Made by a program: the position numbers and the translations under genes
Shown: positions 54,400 to 62,916 of the stretch, in pieces
Layout: every line of letters begins with the position of its first letter
Numbering within the stretch: the stretch's first letter is position 1
Notes under the pieces: generated by a model
What the model was told of the DNA's origin: nothing
The model's input: only the letters and a program-made list of their open reading frames with translations
The model's database searches: none
From: Micromonospora matsumotoense
GTDB taxonomy: Bacteria; Actinomycetota; Actinomycetes; Mycobacteriales; Micromonosporaceae
Assembly (NCBI RefSeq): GCF_900091525.1
Contig: NZ_FMCU01000023.1
Span: 1-64,000 of the forward strand
Length of the DNA: 64,000 nt
Direction: 5' to 3'

Positions 54400-55437
54400 C
54401 TAGGGCCGGCGCGGACCACCCCTCGGCGGCGGGCCGGTGGTGACCCGCACGACCAGCGAGGTGTCCAGCAGCAGCCGGGTGTCGGCCAGCGGGGTGCCAG
54501 GGGTGAGCATCCCGGCCAGCAGGTCCACCGCCGCCGCGCCAGCCTCGGCGGAACGGGCCGAGACGGTGGTCAGCGGTGGATAGGTCCGGGTGGCCAGCAC
54601 GTCGTCGCAGCCGACCACGCTCAGCCCGGCCGGCACTCCGACGCCCTGCTCGCTCAGCCCGGCGAGCACCCCTTGGGCGACCAGGTCGTCGAAGGCGACC
54701 ACGGCGGTGGCTCCGGTGGCCAACAGTGCCGGCACCGCCAGTCGACCCAGCTCGAAGGTGGCCCGCCCGGCGGGCACCATCAGCACCTCGACGCCGAGCC
54801 GGTCGCCGGCCCGTTTGACCGCCCGCCGTCGCTGCCGGTTGGACCAGGAGCCGGCCGGCCCGCTCAGGTAGGCGATCCGGCGGTGTCCCAGCTCGTGCAG
54901 GTGCTCGACCGCCTGGCCGACCGCCCGGGTGGTGTCGATGAGCACCCGGGGGATGCCCTCGACGTCCCGGTTGACCAGCACCAGTGGCCGGCGCTCGGCG
55001 TGTGCCCGAATCCGTTCGTCGGTCAGCCTGGACGAGGCGAGCACGAACCCCTCGACCTGGGTGGAAAGCTGCCTGAGCAGGACTTCCTCCCGGGCCGGGT
55101 CCTCGTCGGCGTCGCCGAGGAAGACCGCGAAGCCGGCCCGGTCGGCCCGGCCCTGCACGGCCCTGATCATCGGCGGGAAGAACGGGTTGGCGATGTCCGG
55201 TACGACCAGCGCGAGGTTGCCGAACCGGCCGGTGGACAGCGCCCGGGCCACCCGGTTCGGCACGTAGCCCAGGTGGCGGGCGGCCTCCTGCACCCGCTCG
55301 ACGGTCTCCGGCCGGAGCATCTGCGGGCGGCCGAAGGCGCGCGAGACGGTGGCCCGGGAGACTCCGGCGGCGGCAGCCACCTCGCCGATGGTGGGTGCGG
55401 CGTCGCCCGGTCCCCGCCCGGTTCCGTGCGTTGGCAT
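54400..55437 (-). CDS. LacI-family transcriptional regulator
   Basis: The 345-residue protein starts at ATG 55437. N-terminal helix-turn-helix TIGEVAAAAGVSRATVSRAF (about 15-35), then the hinge helix and periplasmic-binding-protein-like effector domain (NLALVVPDIANPFFPPMIRA, later GHRRIAYLSGPAGSWSNRQR and VVGCDDVLATRTYPPLTTV). It probably binds the TGCAACCGGTTGCA palindromes at 51371, 53007 and 55494, the last within its own promoter gap. Effector is probably a sugar of the pathway. Confidence 0.92.
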   Translation of the reverse strand: MPTHGTGRGPGDAAPTIGEVAAAAGVSRATVSRAFGRPQMLRPETVERVQEAARHLGYVPNRVARALSTGRFGNLALVVPDIANPFFPPMIRAVQGRADRAGFAVFLGDADEDPAREEVLLRQLSTQVEGFVLASSRLTDERIRAHAERRPLVLVNRDVEGIPRVLIDTTRAVGQAVEHLHELGHRRIAYLSGPAGSWSNRQRRRAVKRAGDRLGVEVLMVPAGRATFELGRLAVPALLATGATAVVAFDDLVAQGVLAGLSEQGVGVPAGLSVVGCDDVLATRTYPPLTTVSARSAEAGAAAVDLLAGMLTPGTPLADTRLLLDTSLVVRVTTGPPPRGGPRRP

Positions 55438-55493
55438 GGCCGCAGCCTACGACCACCACACCGGCCCTGTCGCGAAGGGCGCGCGAGTTGACA

Positions 55494-55507
55494 TGCAACC
55501 GGTTGCA
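55494..55507. promoter_or_regulatory. LacI-family operator 3
   Basis: TGCAACCGGTTGCA, a perfect 14-base palindrome, lies in the 151-base gap between the regulator gene (start 55437, leftward) and nagB (start 55589, rightward), 57 and 82 bases from the two starts. It suits autoregulation and control of the nag operon. Confidence 0.85.
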
Positions 55508-55588
55508 CGAAATGCTGGGCAACAGCCGGCCCGGCGGTCGGCCGCCAACCCGCCCCGCGCAGCGCGCCCGGCGGGCAGACTCCGAGGA

Positions 55589-56380
55589 ATGGTGACCGTG
55601 ACCCCAATCTCCGCCTCGACAACGCCCCGGGTGCGCACCTTCGCCGACCGGGCCACGATGGGCCACGCCGCCGCCACCGACGTCGCCGCCAACCTGCGCG
55701 CCCTGCTCGCCGTCCAGCCCCGGGTCCGGATGGTCTTCGCCGCCGCACCGAGCCAGCAGGAACTGCTCGACGCGCTGGTCGACGCGCCCGACCTGGACTG
55801 GTCCCGGGTCACCGCCTTCCACATGGACGAATACCTCGACCTGCCGGCGGCGGCACCCCAGCGGTTCGCCAGCTGGCTCGACCACGTGCTCTTCGACCGG
55901 GTGCCGCTCGGTTCGGTGCACCGGATCGAGCCCGGCCCGGATGCCCAGCAGACCGCCCGCGAGTACGCCGAGGCGCTGGCCGCTGCCCCGATCGACCTGG
56001 TCTGCCTCGGCATCGGGGTGAACGGGCACCTTGCCTTCAACGACCCGCCGGTGGCCGACCTCGCCGATCCGCTCGACGTCAAGGTCGTCCAACTCGACGA
56101 GGTCTGCCGCCAGCAGCAGGTGGACGACGAGTGCTTCGACACCCTCGCCGAGGTGCCACACCGGGCGATCACCCTTACCGTGCCCCGGCTCCTCGCCGCC
56201 GGGCGGCTGTTCTGCGTGGTGCCCGGCGCGCGCAAGAGCACGGCGGTCCGGCGGGCGCTGCTCGATCCGATCGACGCCGCCTGCCCGGCCACCGCGCTGC
56301 GTACCCACCCCGACTGCACCCTCTATCTCGACCGGGAGTCCGCCGGGCAGTTACCGCCCGAGGTGGGCCATGCCGGCTGA
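55589..56380 (+). CDS. nagB: Glucosamine-6-phosphate deaminase-like protein
   Basis: The 263-residue protein has the glucosamine-6-phosphate isomerase/deaminase fold: FAAAPSQQELLDALVDAP, VTAFHMDEYLDLPAAAPQRF with the catalytic Asp/Glu, and the active-site loop LGIGVNGHLAFNDPP. It converts glucosamine 6-phosphate to fructose 6-phosphate plus ammonia. The start ATG 55589 is very close to GAGG; in-frame GTG codons at 55592 or 55598 are possible alternatives. It overlaps nagA by 11 bases. Confidence 0.9.
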   Translation: MVTVTPISASTTPRVRTFADRATMGHAAATDVAANLRALLAVQPRVRMVFAAAPSQQELLDALVDAPDLDWSRVTAFHMDEYLDLPAAAPQRFASWLDHVLFDRVPLGSVHRIEPGPDAQQTAREYAEALAAAPIDLVCLGIGVNGHLAFNDPPVADLADPLDVKVVQLDEVCRQQQVDDECFDTLAEVPHRAITLTVPRLLAAGRLFCVVPGARKSTAVRRALLDPIDAACPATALRTHPDCTLYLDRESAGQLPPEVGHAG

Positions 56381-57533
56381 CCGGGTGCTGACCGGCCGCG
56401 ACCCGGTCAGTGGCACACCCCTGGCGGTCACCGTCGCGGCCGGCCGAATCACCGGGATCGGGCCCGGCCCGGCTCAGGAGACCCGGTTCCTCTCCCCCGG
56501 GCTGGTCGACCTGCAGGTCAACGGCTTCGCCGGGCACGACCTGAACGCCGACGGGCTGACCCCGCAGACCGTCGTCGCGCTCACCCACACCCTCTTCGCG
56601 AGCGGGGTGACCACCTTCGTACCCACCCTGGTGACCGCCGCGCACGACCGGATCACCCGGGCCCTGCAGGCGATCTCGGCGGCCCGGCGGACGGACCGAC
56701 TGGTCGAGCACGCCATCCCGTACGCCCATCTGGAGGGGCCGCACATCTCGCCGCAGGACGGTCCACGTGGCGTGCACGACGCCACCTGGGTCCGGCCGCC
56801 CTCGCTGAGTGAGTTCGCCGACTGGCAGGCGGCCAGCGGTGACCTGGTCGGCATGGTCACCCTCTCCCCGCACTTCCCCGAAGCGGCGGACTACACCGCC
56901 GTGCTCACCGGCCAGGGAGTGCACGTGGCCGTCGGGCACACCCACGCCGAGCCGGCGCAGATCACCGCGGTGGTCGACGCAGGCGCCCGGCTCTGCACCC
57001 ATCTCGGCAACGGCGCGCACGCGGTGCTGGCCCGACACCCCAACTATCTCTGGACCCAACTCGCCGACGAACGGCTCACCGCCGGCTTCATCGCCGACGG
57101 GCACCACCTTCCCGCCGACACGCTGACCGCGATGTTGCGGGCCAAGGGGCCGGACCGGTCGCTGCTGGTCTCCGACGCCGTCGCGCTGGCCGGGCTGCCT
57201 CCCGGCCGGTACCGGACGCCGATCGGTGACGCCGTCGAACTGCACGCGGACGGCAGGCTGGTGCAGTCCGGCACCCCGTACCTGGCCGGGGCGGCCCGTG
57301 GCCTTGCCGACGGGGTGGCCCAGGCGGTGACCGCGGCCCGGTTGAGCCTGGGCGAGGCGGTCCGGCTGGCCACCGGGCAACCGGGCCGGTTCGTCGGTGG
57401 CCGCGGCACCGTGACCGTGGGCGCACCGGCCGACCTGCTGCGGTTCGACTGGGTGCCGGGGGCGTCGACCTTGGGCATCGACACGGTGCTCGTACTCGGG
57501 CAGGAAGTCGGACCGCCTCGGGCGACGCGGTGA
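56370..57533 (+). CDS. nagA: N-acetylglucosamine-6-phosphate deacetylase
   Basis: The 387-residue amidohydrolase starts at ATG 56370 behind GAGGTGG, overlapping nagB. Metal and catalytic sites: LVDLQVNGFAGHDLNADG, HLEGPH (Glu), HVAVGHTHAEP (His), THLGNGAHAV (His) and the catalytic Asp in LVSDAVALAG. It removes acetyl from N-acetylglucosamine 6-phosphate, producing the NagB substrate. With NagB it suggests the locus handles an amino-sugar-containing substrate. It ends in a GTGA overlap with the AraC gene. Confidence 0.93.
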   Translation: MPADRVLTGRDPVSGTPLAVTVAAGRITGIGPGPAQETRFLSPGLVDLQVNGFAGHDLNADGLTPQTVVALTHTLFASGVTTFVPTLVTAAHDRITRALQAISAARRTDRLVEHAIPYAHLEGPHISPQDGPRGVHDATWVRPPSLSEFADWQAASGDLVGMVTLSPHFPEAADYTAVLTGQGVHVAVGHTHAEPAQITAVVDAGARLCTHLGNGAHAVLARHPNYLWTQLADERLTAGFIADGHHLPADTLTAMLRAKGPDRSLLVSDAVALAGLPPGRYRTPIGDAVELHADGRLVQSGTPYLAGAARGLADGVAQAVTAARLSLGEAVRLATGQPGRFVGGRGTVTVGAPADLLRFDWVPGASTLGIDTVLVLGQEVGPPRATR

Positions 57534-58411
57534 CCAGCGGCCCGGACTACCAGCGGCCCGGCGTCTGGGCCGAGCTGGTCGAGCGCCTCGGCCGGCGGCA
57601 TCCGCCCTGGCCGAGGGCGGACTGCGGCCGGGTGGAGTGCGAACCTGGTTGGGCCTGGCGGCCGGTGCTCGCCGACCACGACGCCTGGCTGGTGGTGCGT
57701 GGCAGGGGCTGGGCCAGCGTCGGCGGCGAGCGGGTCGACCTGCATCCGGGCCGCCTGGTCATGCTCCGCCCCGGCGACCGCGGGGAGTTCGGGCAGGATC
57801 CGCACGACCGGCTCACCGTGCTCTACTGCCACTTCGACTTCCGGGAGGCGGCCAGCGGCGAGCCGGCCGTGGTCGCGGACGCCTGGCTGCCGGCGCGGTT
57901 CCCGGTGCTGCGCCACGCCGCCCCGGTGGCTGACCTGATGCGGCGGGTGGTCCGACTCAGCCGCGACCCGCACCCGCTGCGCCGGCTGGACGCCGCAGCT
58001 GCGCTGCTCTCCCTGCTCACCGAGGTCTACCGGCAGGACGCCCAGGCGCACGGAGAGCAGACCGACATGATCGACCCACGGTTGCAGGAGGTGATCGACC
58101 TGGTCCGGGGCAATCCGGGGCGTCGTCCATCGCTGGACGAGGCAGCCCGGCTCACCGGGCTCGCCCCGGCCGGGTTGAGTCGGCTGTTCAGCCGGCAGCT
58201 CGGCGTCAGCTTCCGGCAGTTCGTGATCGACTCCCGGCTGGAGCGCGCCCGGCAACTGCTCACCGAGTCGTCGATGACCGTCGGGCAGATCGCGCGGGCG
58301 CTGGGCTATCCAGACGTCTTCCTGTTCAGCCGGCAGTTTCGCCGCCGCTACGGCGAGCCGCCCAGCGCCCTTCGTCGGACGGCGACCCCACCCGGGCGAT
58401 CTCCTGGCTGA
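57530..58411 (+). CDS. AraC-family transcriptional regulator
   Basis: The 293-residue protein starts at GTG 57530 inside the nagA stop. An N-terminal AraC-type cupin (HDAWLVVRGRGWASVGGERV, later LTVLYCHFDFRE) senses a ligand. The C-terminal double helix-turn-helix reads SLDEAARLTGLAPAGLSRLF, then VGQIARALGYPDVFLFSRQF with RRRYGEPPSALR. It is translated with nagBA, and probably controls a promoter nearby, perhaps that of the dioxygenase gene at 58567. Confidence 0.9.
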   Translation: MTSGPDYQRPGVWAELVERLGRRHPPWPRADCGRVECEPGWAWRPVLADHDAWLVVRGRGWASVGGERVDLHPGRLVMLRPGDRGEFGQDPHDRLTVLYCHFDFREAASGEPAVVADAWLPARFPVLRHAAPVADLMRRVVRLSRDPHPLRRLDAAAALLSLLTEVYRQDAQAHGEQTDMIDPRLQEVIDLVRGNPGRRPSLDEAARLTGLAPAGLSRLFSRQLGVSFRQFVIDSRLERARQLLTESSMTVGQIARALGYPDVFLFSRQFRRRYGEPPSALRRTATPPGRSPG

Positions 58412-58566
58412 CCGGCTGCGGTACCCCCGGCCGGCACCGCCCGACCAGGCCGCCGACCGCTCGGTGCAACAAGTCGTCGTCTCGACCCATGGCAGCTCTG
58501 ACCTGCGCAAACCTACAGTCGGCAGAGGGCTGGGACCGGGGGAACAACGAGCAGGTGGGAGCGATC

Positions 58567-59424
58567 ATGACCGTGACGAACCGACCCTTGCGGGTCGACA
58601 CCGACCGGGGCGACTACCCGGCGGACCTGTACCGCTTCGATCACCCCGCCGAAGTGGTGCCGGGTCTGGAGCGGGTGGGCGACGCCGAGGTGCGGCGCTA
58701 TCTCGACGAGGGCTATCTGGCGGTGGCGCCGGCGCTGACCGGCGGGCAGGTCGACGAGGCGCTGGCCGGGCTCCAGGCCCTGCTGCTCGACCCGCGCGAC
58801 GCGGACGTCGAGTTCGAGGCGTGGGCGGCCGACCGGCTGGACGAGCTGGACGGCGAGGAGCGCTTCAACGCGGTCCGCAAGTTCATGTGGTTTGTCGGGG
58901 CCGACGAGCGGCTGCGCCGGATCTCCCAGGACGAGCGGCTGCTCACCGTGGTACGCCGGCTCGCTGGCACCGACGACGTGGTGATGATGCAGGACATGGC
59001 GTTGCTGAAGCCGCCGGGTGGTGGCCGGGAGAAGCCGTGGCACCAGGACAACGCCTTCTTCAACCTGGAACCGGACACCCCGACGGTGGGGGTCTGGATC
59101 GCCCTGGACAGGGCCACCCCGGAGAACGGCTGCATGCACGTGATCTCCGAGTCGCACCGGGAGGGGCCGGCCCCGCACTTCATGCGCCGGGACTGGCAAC
59201 TCTGCGACGACGACGTGCAGACCTCGCGTGACGTGGTGGTGCCGCTGCCGCCCGGCGGCGCGCTCTTCTTCAACGGGCTGATCCACCACGGCACCCCGGC
59301 CAACCGGACCAACCTGCGTCGGCGCGCGGTGCAGTTCCACTACGTGCCGCGCTCGGCGGTCAAGGTGACCGAAGACGAGCACCTGGCGGTCTTCGGCCTG
59401 GAAGGGCGCGGCGCGACCTGCTGA
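58567..59424 (+). CDS. Phytanoyl-CoA dioxygenase (PhyH)-family protein
   Basis: The 285-residue protein starts at ATG 58567 behind GGTGGGAG. It has the PhyH double-stranded beta-helix with Fe-binding H-x-D in WHQDNAFFNLEP and the distal His and Arg in NGLIHHGTPANRTNLRRR. Such Fe(II)/2-oxoglutarate dioxygenases hydroxylate diverse substrates. In this island it may open or hydroxylate the sugar-derived substrate, but its partner is unknown. A strong hairpin follows (59526-59566). Confidence 0.88.
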   Translation: MTVTNRPLRVDTDRGDYPADLYRFDHPAEVVPGLERVGDAEVRRYLDEGYLAVAPALTGGQVDEALAGLQALLLDPRDADVEFEAWAADRLDELDGEERFNAVRKFMWFVGADERLRRISQDERLLTVVRRLAGTDDVVMMQDMALLKPPGGGREKPWHQDNAFFNLEPDTPTVGVWIALDRATPENGCMHVISESHREGPAPHFMRRDWQLCDDDVQTSRDVVVPLPPGGALFFNGLIHHGTPANRTNLRRRAVQFHYVPRSAVKVTEDEHLAVFGLEGRGATC

Positions 59425-59764
59425 CCCTCGACGCCAGCCGCTGACCCACCGGGCATCGGCCGGGCCGCCGTCGACGCCCCCTCCTGCCTGTCGCGGGCCG
59501 GGGCGGGGTGGGCCCGGCGGCCACGACGGGACGCACCGACGGGCGATCCGCCCCGGTGCGTCCCGTGGTGGCGCGTGCCGTTTCCAACTAATCGATCAGT
59601 TCTGATCAGCAAGAGACAGGTTCATAACAGACTGATTCTTTGCTTACTTTTCTGCTTGTTCAGGAGCCGTTTGTGTGGCAGCCTGCCCCTACGACGCGCA
59701 GGTGCCGTCGCAAGTGGCCTGACCTGCACGAACGCGGGCCAGCTGGAAGCAGAGAAGAGCGCAC
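59425..59764. other. Terminator and promoter gap before the transport operon
   Basis: The left part is GC-rich and carries the long hairpin at 59526-59566. The right part (about 59580-59680) is unusually AT-rich for this genome, with the palindrome CTGATCAG at 59603-59610 and the imperfect inverted pair AGCAAGA and TCTTTGCT. These may form the promoter and operators of the hybrid regulator and ABC operon. I see no gene here. Confidence 0.45.
59526..59566. terminator. Long interrupted hairpin after the PhyH gene
   Basis: ACGGGACGCACC (59526-59537) and GGTGCGTCCCGT (59555-59566) are perfectly complementary. Inside, GGGCG (59541-59545) and CGCCC (59549-59553) extend the stem around a 3-base loop. 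Without a T-run, it fits an actinomycete terminator of the nag-AraC-PhyH transcript. Confidence 0.7.
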
Positions 59765-60856
59765 GTGGTGCTAGCAGCAGAGCGCAGGGCGCAGATCCTG
59801 GAGGCCGCCGACCGGCACGGCATCGTGCGGATCGCCGACCTCGTGGTCAGCCTCGGCGTATCGGACGTCACCGTCCGGCGGGACCTGGCGGTGCTGGCCC
59901 GCACCGGGGAGTTGCGCAAGGTGCGGGGCGGGGCGACCCTACGCCGGTCACCGGTCCGCGCCAGCGCGGGTCGGGAACCGGGCACCCGTCACCGGCCGGA
60001 CGCCATCCACGTCGGGGTGCTGGTGCCGACCGCCGCCGACTACTTCCGCCGGATCGTCGACGGGATGCAGCGCACCCTCGACACCGCCGGTGCCCGGCTG
60101 ACCCTGAGCGTCTCGGACTACCGGCCGGAACGGGAGCAGGCACTGGTCGACGGACTGCTCCAGGCCGGCGCGGACGGGCTGCTGCTGGTCCCCTCGATCG
60201 AAAACGGCCCGACCGACCCGGCCACCGATGCCTGGCTGCGCAACCTTCCGGTGCCGGCCGTGCTGGTGGAACGGGAGCTGCCGGAGAACCGGCTCGGCCT
60301 GATCTCCTCGGTCCGGACCGCCCACGAGCAGGGCACCGCCGCGGCCGTGGACCACCTTCGCACCCTCGGCCACACCCGGATCGCACTGATCACCCGGGGT
60401 GACAGCCAGGCCGCCGAGCTGATCCGCGGCGGCTGGGAGCGGGCGGTCGCCGCCTTCGGGCTGGACACCGACGTGCCGGTGATCCTCGGCAAGAACGTCG
60501 GCAGCTGGCCGCGCTGGAGCGACGACGACATCGACACGGTGGTCCGCCAGCTGCGCGAGGCCAGGGTGACCGGGCTGGTCTGCCACAACGACGAGAACGC
60601 GATGACCATCGTGCAGCGGGCCCGCAGGTACGGCTGGTCGGTGCCGCACCAGCTCTCCGTGGTGGCGTACGAGGACGAGGTCGCCCGGCTCGGTGACCCC
60701 CCGTTGACCGCGGTTTCCCCACCCAAGGAGGAGGTTGGCAAGGTGGCTGCCCGTACGCTGCTGGACCTGGTCGAGGCGGGCGGGCCGGCGCCGGCCCGGC
60801 ACACCCGGCTGGAGCCGGAGATCATGGTGCGCGAGTCCACGGCGGGCATCCGGTGA
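59765..60856 (+). CDS. Hybrid regulator: DeoR-type helix-turn-helix with LacI-type effector domain
   Basis: The 363-residue protein starts at GTG 59765. Residues about 5-60 are a DeoR winged-helix (ERRAQILEAADRHGIVRIAD, then VSDVTVRRDLAVLARTGELR, KVRGGAT). From about residue 75 it continues as a LacI/periplasmic-binding-like domain (HVGVLVPTAADYFRRIVDGM, later QGTAAAVDHLRTLGHTRIAL). DeoR proteins normally carry a sugar-phosphate isomerase-like C-terminus, so this is an unusual, though known, actinomycete fusion. It overlaps the ABC permease gene (GTGA) and is the likely local regulator of the importer. Confidence 0.88.
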   Translation: MVLAAERRAQILEAADRHGIVRIADLVVSLGVSDVTVRRDLAVLARTGELRKVRGGATLRRSPVRASAGREPGTRHRPDAIHVGVLVPTAADYFRRIVDGMQRTLDTAGARLTLSVSDYRPEREQALVDGLLQAGADGLLLVPSIENGPTDPATDAWLRNLPVPAVLVERELPENRLGLISSVRTAHEQGTAAAVDHLRTLGHTRIALITRGDSQAAELIRGGWERAVAAFGLDTDVPVILGKNVGSWPRWSDDDIDTVVRQLREARVTGLVCHNDENAMTIVQRARRYGWSVPHQLSVVAYEDEVARLGDPPLTAVSPPKEEVGKVAARTLLDLVEAGGPAPARHTRLEPEIMVRESTAGIR

Positions 60857-61860
60857 GTGGCGCACCGGCACCGGACGTCCCCGCAGAGGGCGAGGTGCTG
60901 GCGCGGCGCGTCCGGACCGCGATGGTCGAGGACCCGGCACCGGCACGCGTCCGAGGGGCCAGCCGCCGCCAACGGCTGCGCCGCGACCTCACCCTGGTGC
61001 TGCTGATGCTGCCGGCGCTGGCCTACTTCCTGGTCTTCCACTATGGCGCGCTGGCCGGCAACCTGATCGCCTTCTTGGACTACGTGCCGTTCCTGGGCAT
61101 CACCGGGTCGGTATGGGTCGGCTTCGACAACTTCAGCGAGATGTTCCGCGACCCCGCGATGTGGCAGGCCACCTGGAACACCGTACAGATCTCGGCGCTG
61201 CAACTGCTCTTCTTCTTCCCCGCGCCGCTCGGGCTCGCGTTGCTGCTGCACAGTCTGACCGGCGGCTTCGTCCGAAAGTTCGTGCAGAGCGTGGTCTACC
61301 TACCGCACTTCATCTCCTGGGTGATCGTGGTCGCGCTCTTCCAGCAGGTGTTGGGGGGCGCCGGTGTGCTCAACGGGATGCTCGGCGACCACGGGCTCTC
61401 CACCATCGACGTCATCGGCAACCCGGACATGTTCAAACCGCTGGTGGTCGGCCAGGTGATCTGGAAGGACTCCGGCTGGGGGATGATCATCTTCTTGGCC
61501 GCGCTGCACCAGGTCGACGAACAGCTCTACGAGTCGGCCGCCATCGACGGCGCCGGCTGGTGGCGGCGGCTCTGGCACGTCACGCTGCCGGCGCTGCGCC
61601 CGATCATCGCGCTGCTGCTGATCCTCAAGCTCGGCGACATCCTGAGCACCGGATTCGAGCAGATCTACCTACAACGCGCCTCGGTCGGTCCGGCCGCCGC
61701 CGAGGTGCTCGACACCTTCGTCTACTTCACCGGCGTGGCCAACGGCGACTGGGGCTACGCCGCGGCGGCCGGCCTGTTCAAGGGCGTCGTCGGCGCCCTG
61801 CTGGTCTATTCGGCCAACAAGGTCGCCCACCGACTCGGCGAATCGGGGGTCTACCGCTGA
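60853..61860 (+). CDS. ABC sugar importer permease, LplB type
   Basis: The 335-residue protein starts at GTG 60853. A cytoplasmic tail of about 40 residues is followed by six membrane helices (LTLVLLMLPALAYFLVFHYG, then IVVALFQQVLGGAG and others). The EAA loop ESAAIDGAGWWRRLWHVTLP contacts the ATPase. The LplB group imports oligosaccharides with a lipoprotein and the LplC-type partner next door. No ATPase subunit gene is in the window; a shared MsiK-like ATPase elsewhere is the usual partner. Confidence 0.92.
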   Translation: MSGAPAPDVPAEGEVLARRVRTAMVEDPAPARVRGASRRQRLRRDLTLVLLMLPALAYFLVFHYGALAGNLIAFLDYVPFLGITGSVWVGFDNFSEMFRDPAMWQATWNTVQISALQLLFFFPAPLGLALLLHSLTGGFVRKFVQSVVYLPHFISWVIVVALFQQVLGGAGVLNGMLGDHGLSTIDVIGNPDMFKPLVVGQVIWKDSGWGMIIFLAALHQVDEQLYESAAIDGAGWWRRLWHVTLPALRPIIALLLILKLGDILSTGFEQIYLQRASVGPAAAEVLDTFVYFTGVANGDWGYAAAAGLFKGVVGALLVYSANKVAHRLGESGVYR

Positions 61861-62879
61861 TGGCACACCGTACGAAGAATCCTACCCACCCGGACACACC
61901 GGGCGGCACGACCTCCGGCCAGCCGGGCCCACAAGGCACCACGCGGCCGGGACACCCACACCGCCCCACGGTACGACCACGGCGACGCCGGCCGAGCGAC
62001 CGACCGGTCTGGCAGGGCGAGCCCTCGCTCGGCCTGCGTGCGGTCAAGGGCATCGTGCTGACGATCATCGTGGCCATCGTGCTGGCGCCGTTCCTGGTGG
62101 TGATCTCGACCAGCCTCGCCACCCCCGAGGAGGTCATCGCCAAGGGGGGCTGGGTGGTCTGGCCCGATCAGATCAGCTTCGCCGCCTACCAGCAGGTACT
62201 CTCCGGTGACGTGGTCACCCGGGCCACCACGGTCAGTCTCCTGGTCACCGTCGTCGGCACCTTCCTGTCGCTGCTCTGCACGGTCACCCTGGCCTACGCC
62301 CTGGCCCGGCCGGGTGTCTTCGGCGGCAAACCGGTGCTGTTGCTGGTGCTGTTCACCTTCCTCTTCCCGCCCGGCATCATTCCCAGCTATCTGGTCGTGC
62401 AGAACGTCGGACTGCTCGACAGCTACTTCGCGCTGATCCTGCCGGTGCTGGTCAACGCGTTCAACCTGGTCGTGATGCGCGGATTCTTCCAGGGCATCCC
62501 GGACGAGCTGTACGAGGCAGCCCGGATCGACGGCGCCGGCGACCTCCGCATCCTCGTACGCATCGTGCTGCCGCTGTCCAAGGCGGTGGTCGCGGTGGTC
62601 GGCCTCTTCTACGCCGTCAGCTACTGGAACTCCTTCTTCAACGCCATCCTCTATCTGAACGACTCATCGAAGTGGCCGATCCAGGCGGTCCTGCAGCAGT
62701 ACGTGACGCAGGGCGCCCAGCTGGCCGACCCCAGCGTGGCCGAATCGGCCAGCCGGAACGCACCCCACTCGATCCAGATGGCGGTGGTCGTGCTCGCGCT
62801 GGTTCCCATCGTCTGCGTCTATCCGTTCATCCAGCGCCACTTCGTCAAGGGCGTGATGACCGGCGCCATCAAGGGCTGA
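61860..62879 (+). CDS. ABC sugar importer permease, LplC type
   Basis: The 339-residue protein starts at ATG 61860, overlapping the upstream stop. An unusual N-terminal segment of about 60 residues is rich in His, Pro, Gly and Arg. Six membrane helices follow, starting IVLTIIVAIVLAPFLVVIST. The EAA loop YEAARIDGAGDLRILVRIVL is present. It pairs with the LplB-type permease. The long C-terminal loop before the last helix (AVLQQYVTQGAQLADPSVAE) is typical of LplC/YtcP proteins. Confidence 0.92.
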   Translation: MAHRTKNPTHPDTPGGTTSGQPGPQGTTRPGHPHRPTVRPRRRRPSDRPVWQGEPSLGLRAVKGIVLTIIVAIVLAPFLVVISTSLATPEEVIAKGGWVVWPDQISFAAYQQVLSGDVVTRATTVSLLVTVVGTFLSLLCTVTLAYALARPGVFGGKPVLLLVLFTFLFPPGIIPSYLVVQNVGLLDSYFALILPVLVNAFNLVVMRGFFQGIPDELYEAARIDGAGDLRILVRIVLPLSKAVVAVVGLFYAVSYWNSFFNAILYLNDSSKWPIQAVLQQYVTQGAQLADPSVAESASRNAPHSIQMAVVVLALVPIVCVYPFIQRHFVKGVMTGAIKG

Positions 62880-62916
62880 CAATCGGACCCCTTCCACAGG
62901 AACCGAGGCATGACCA

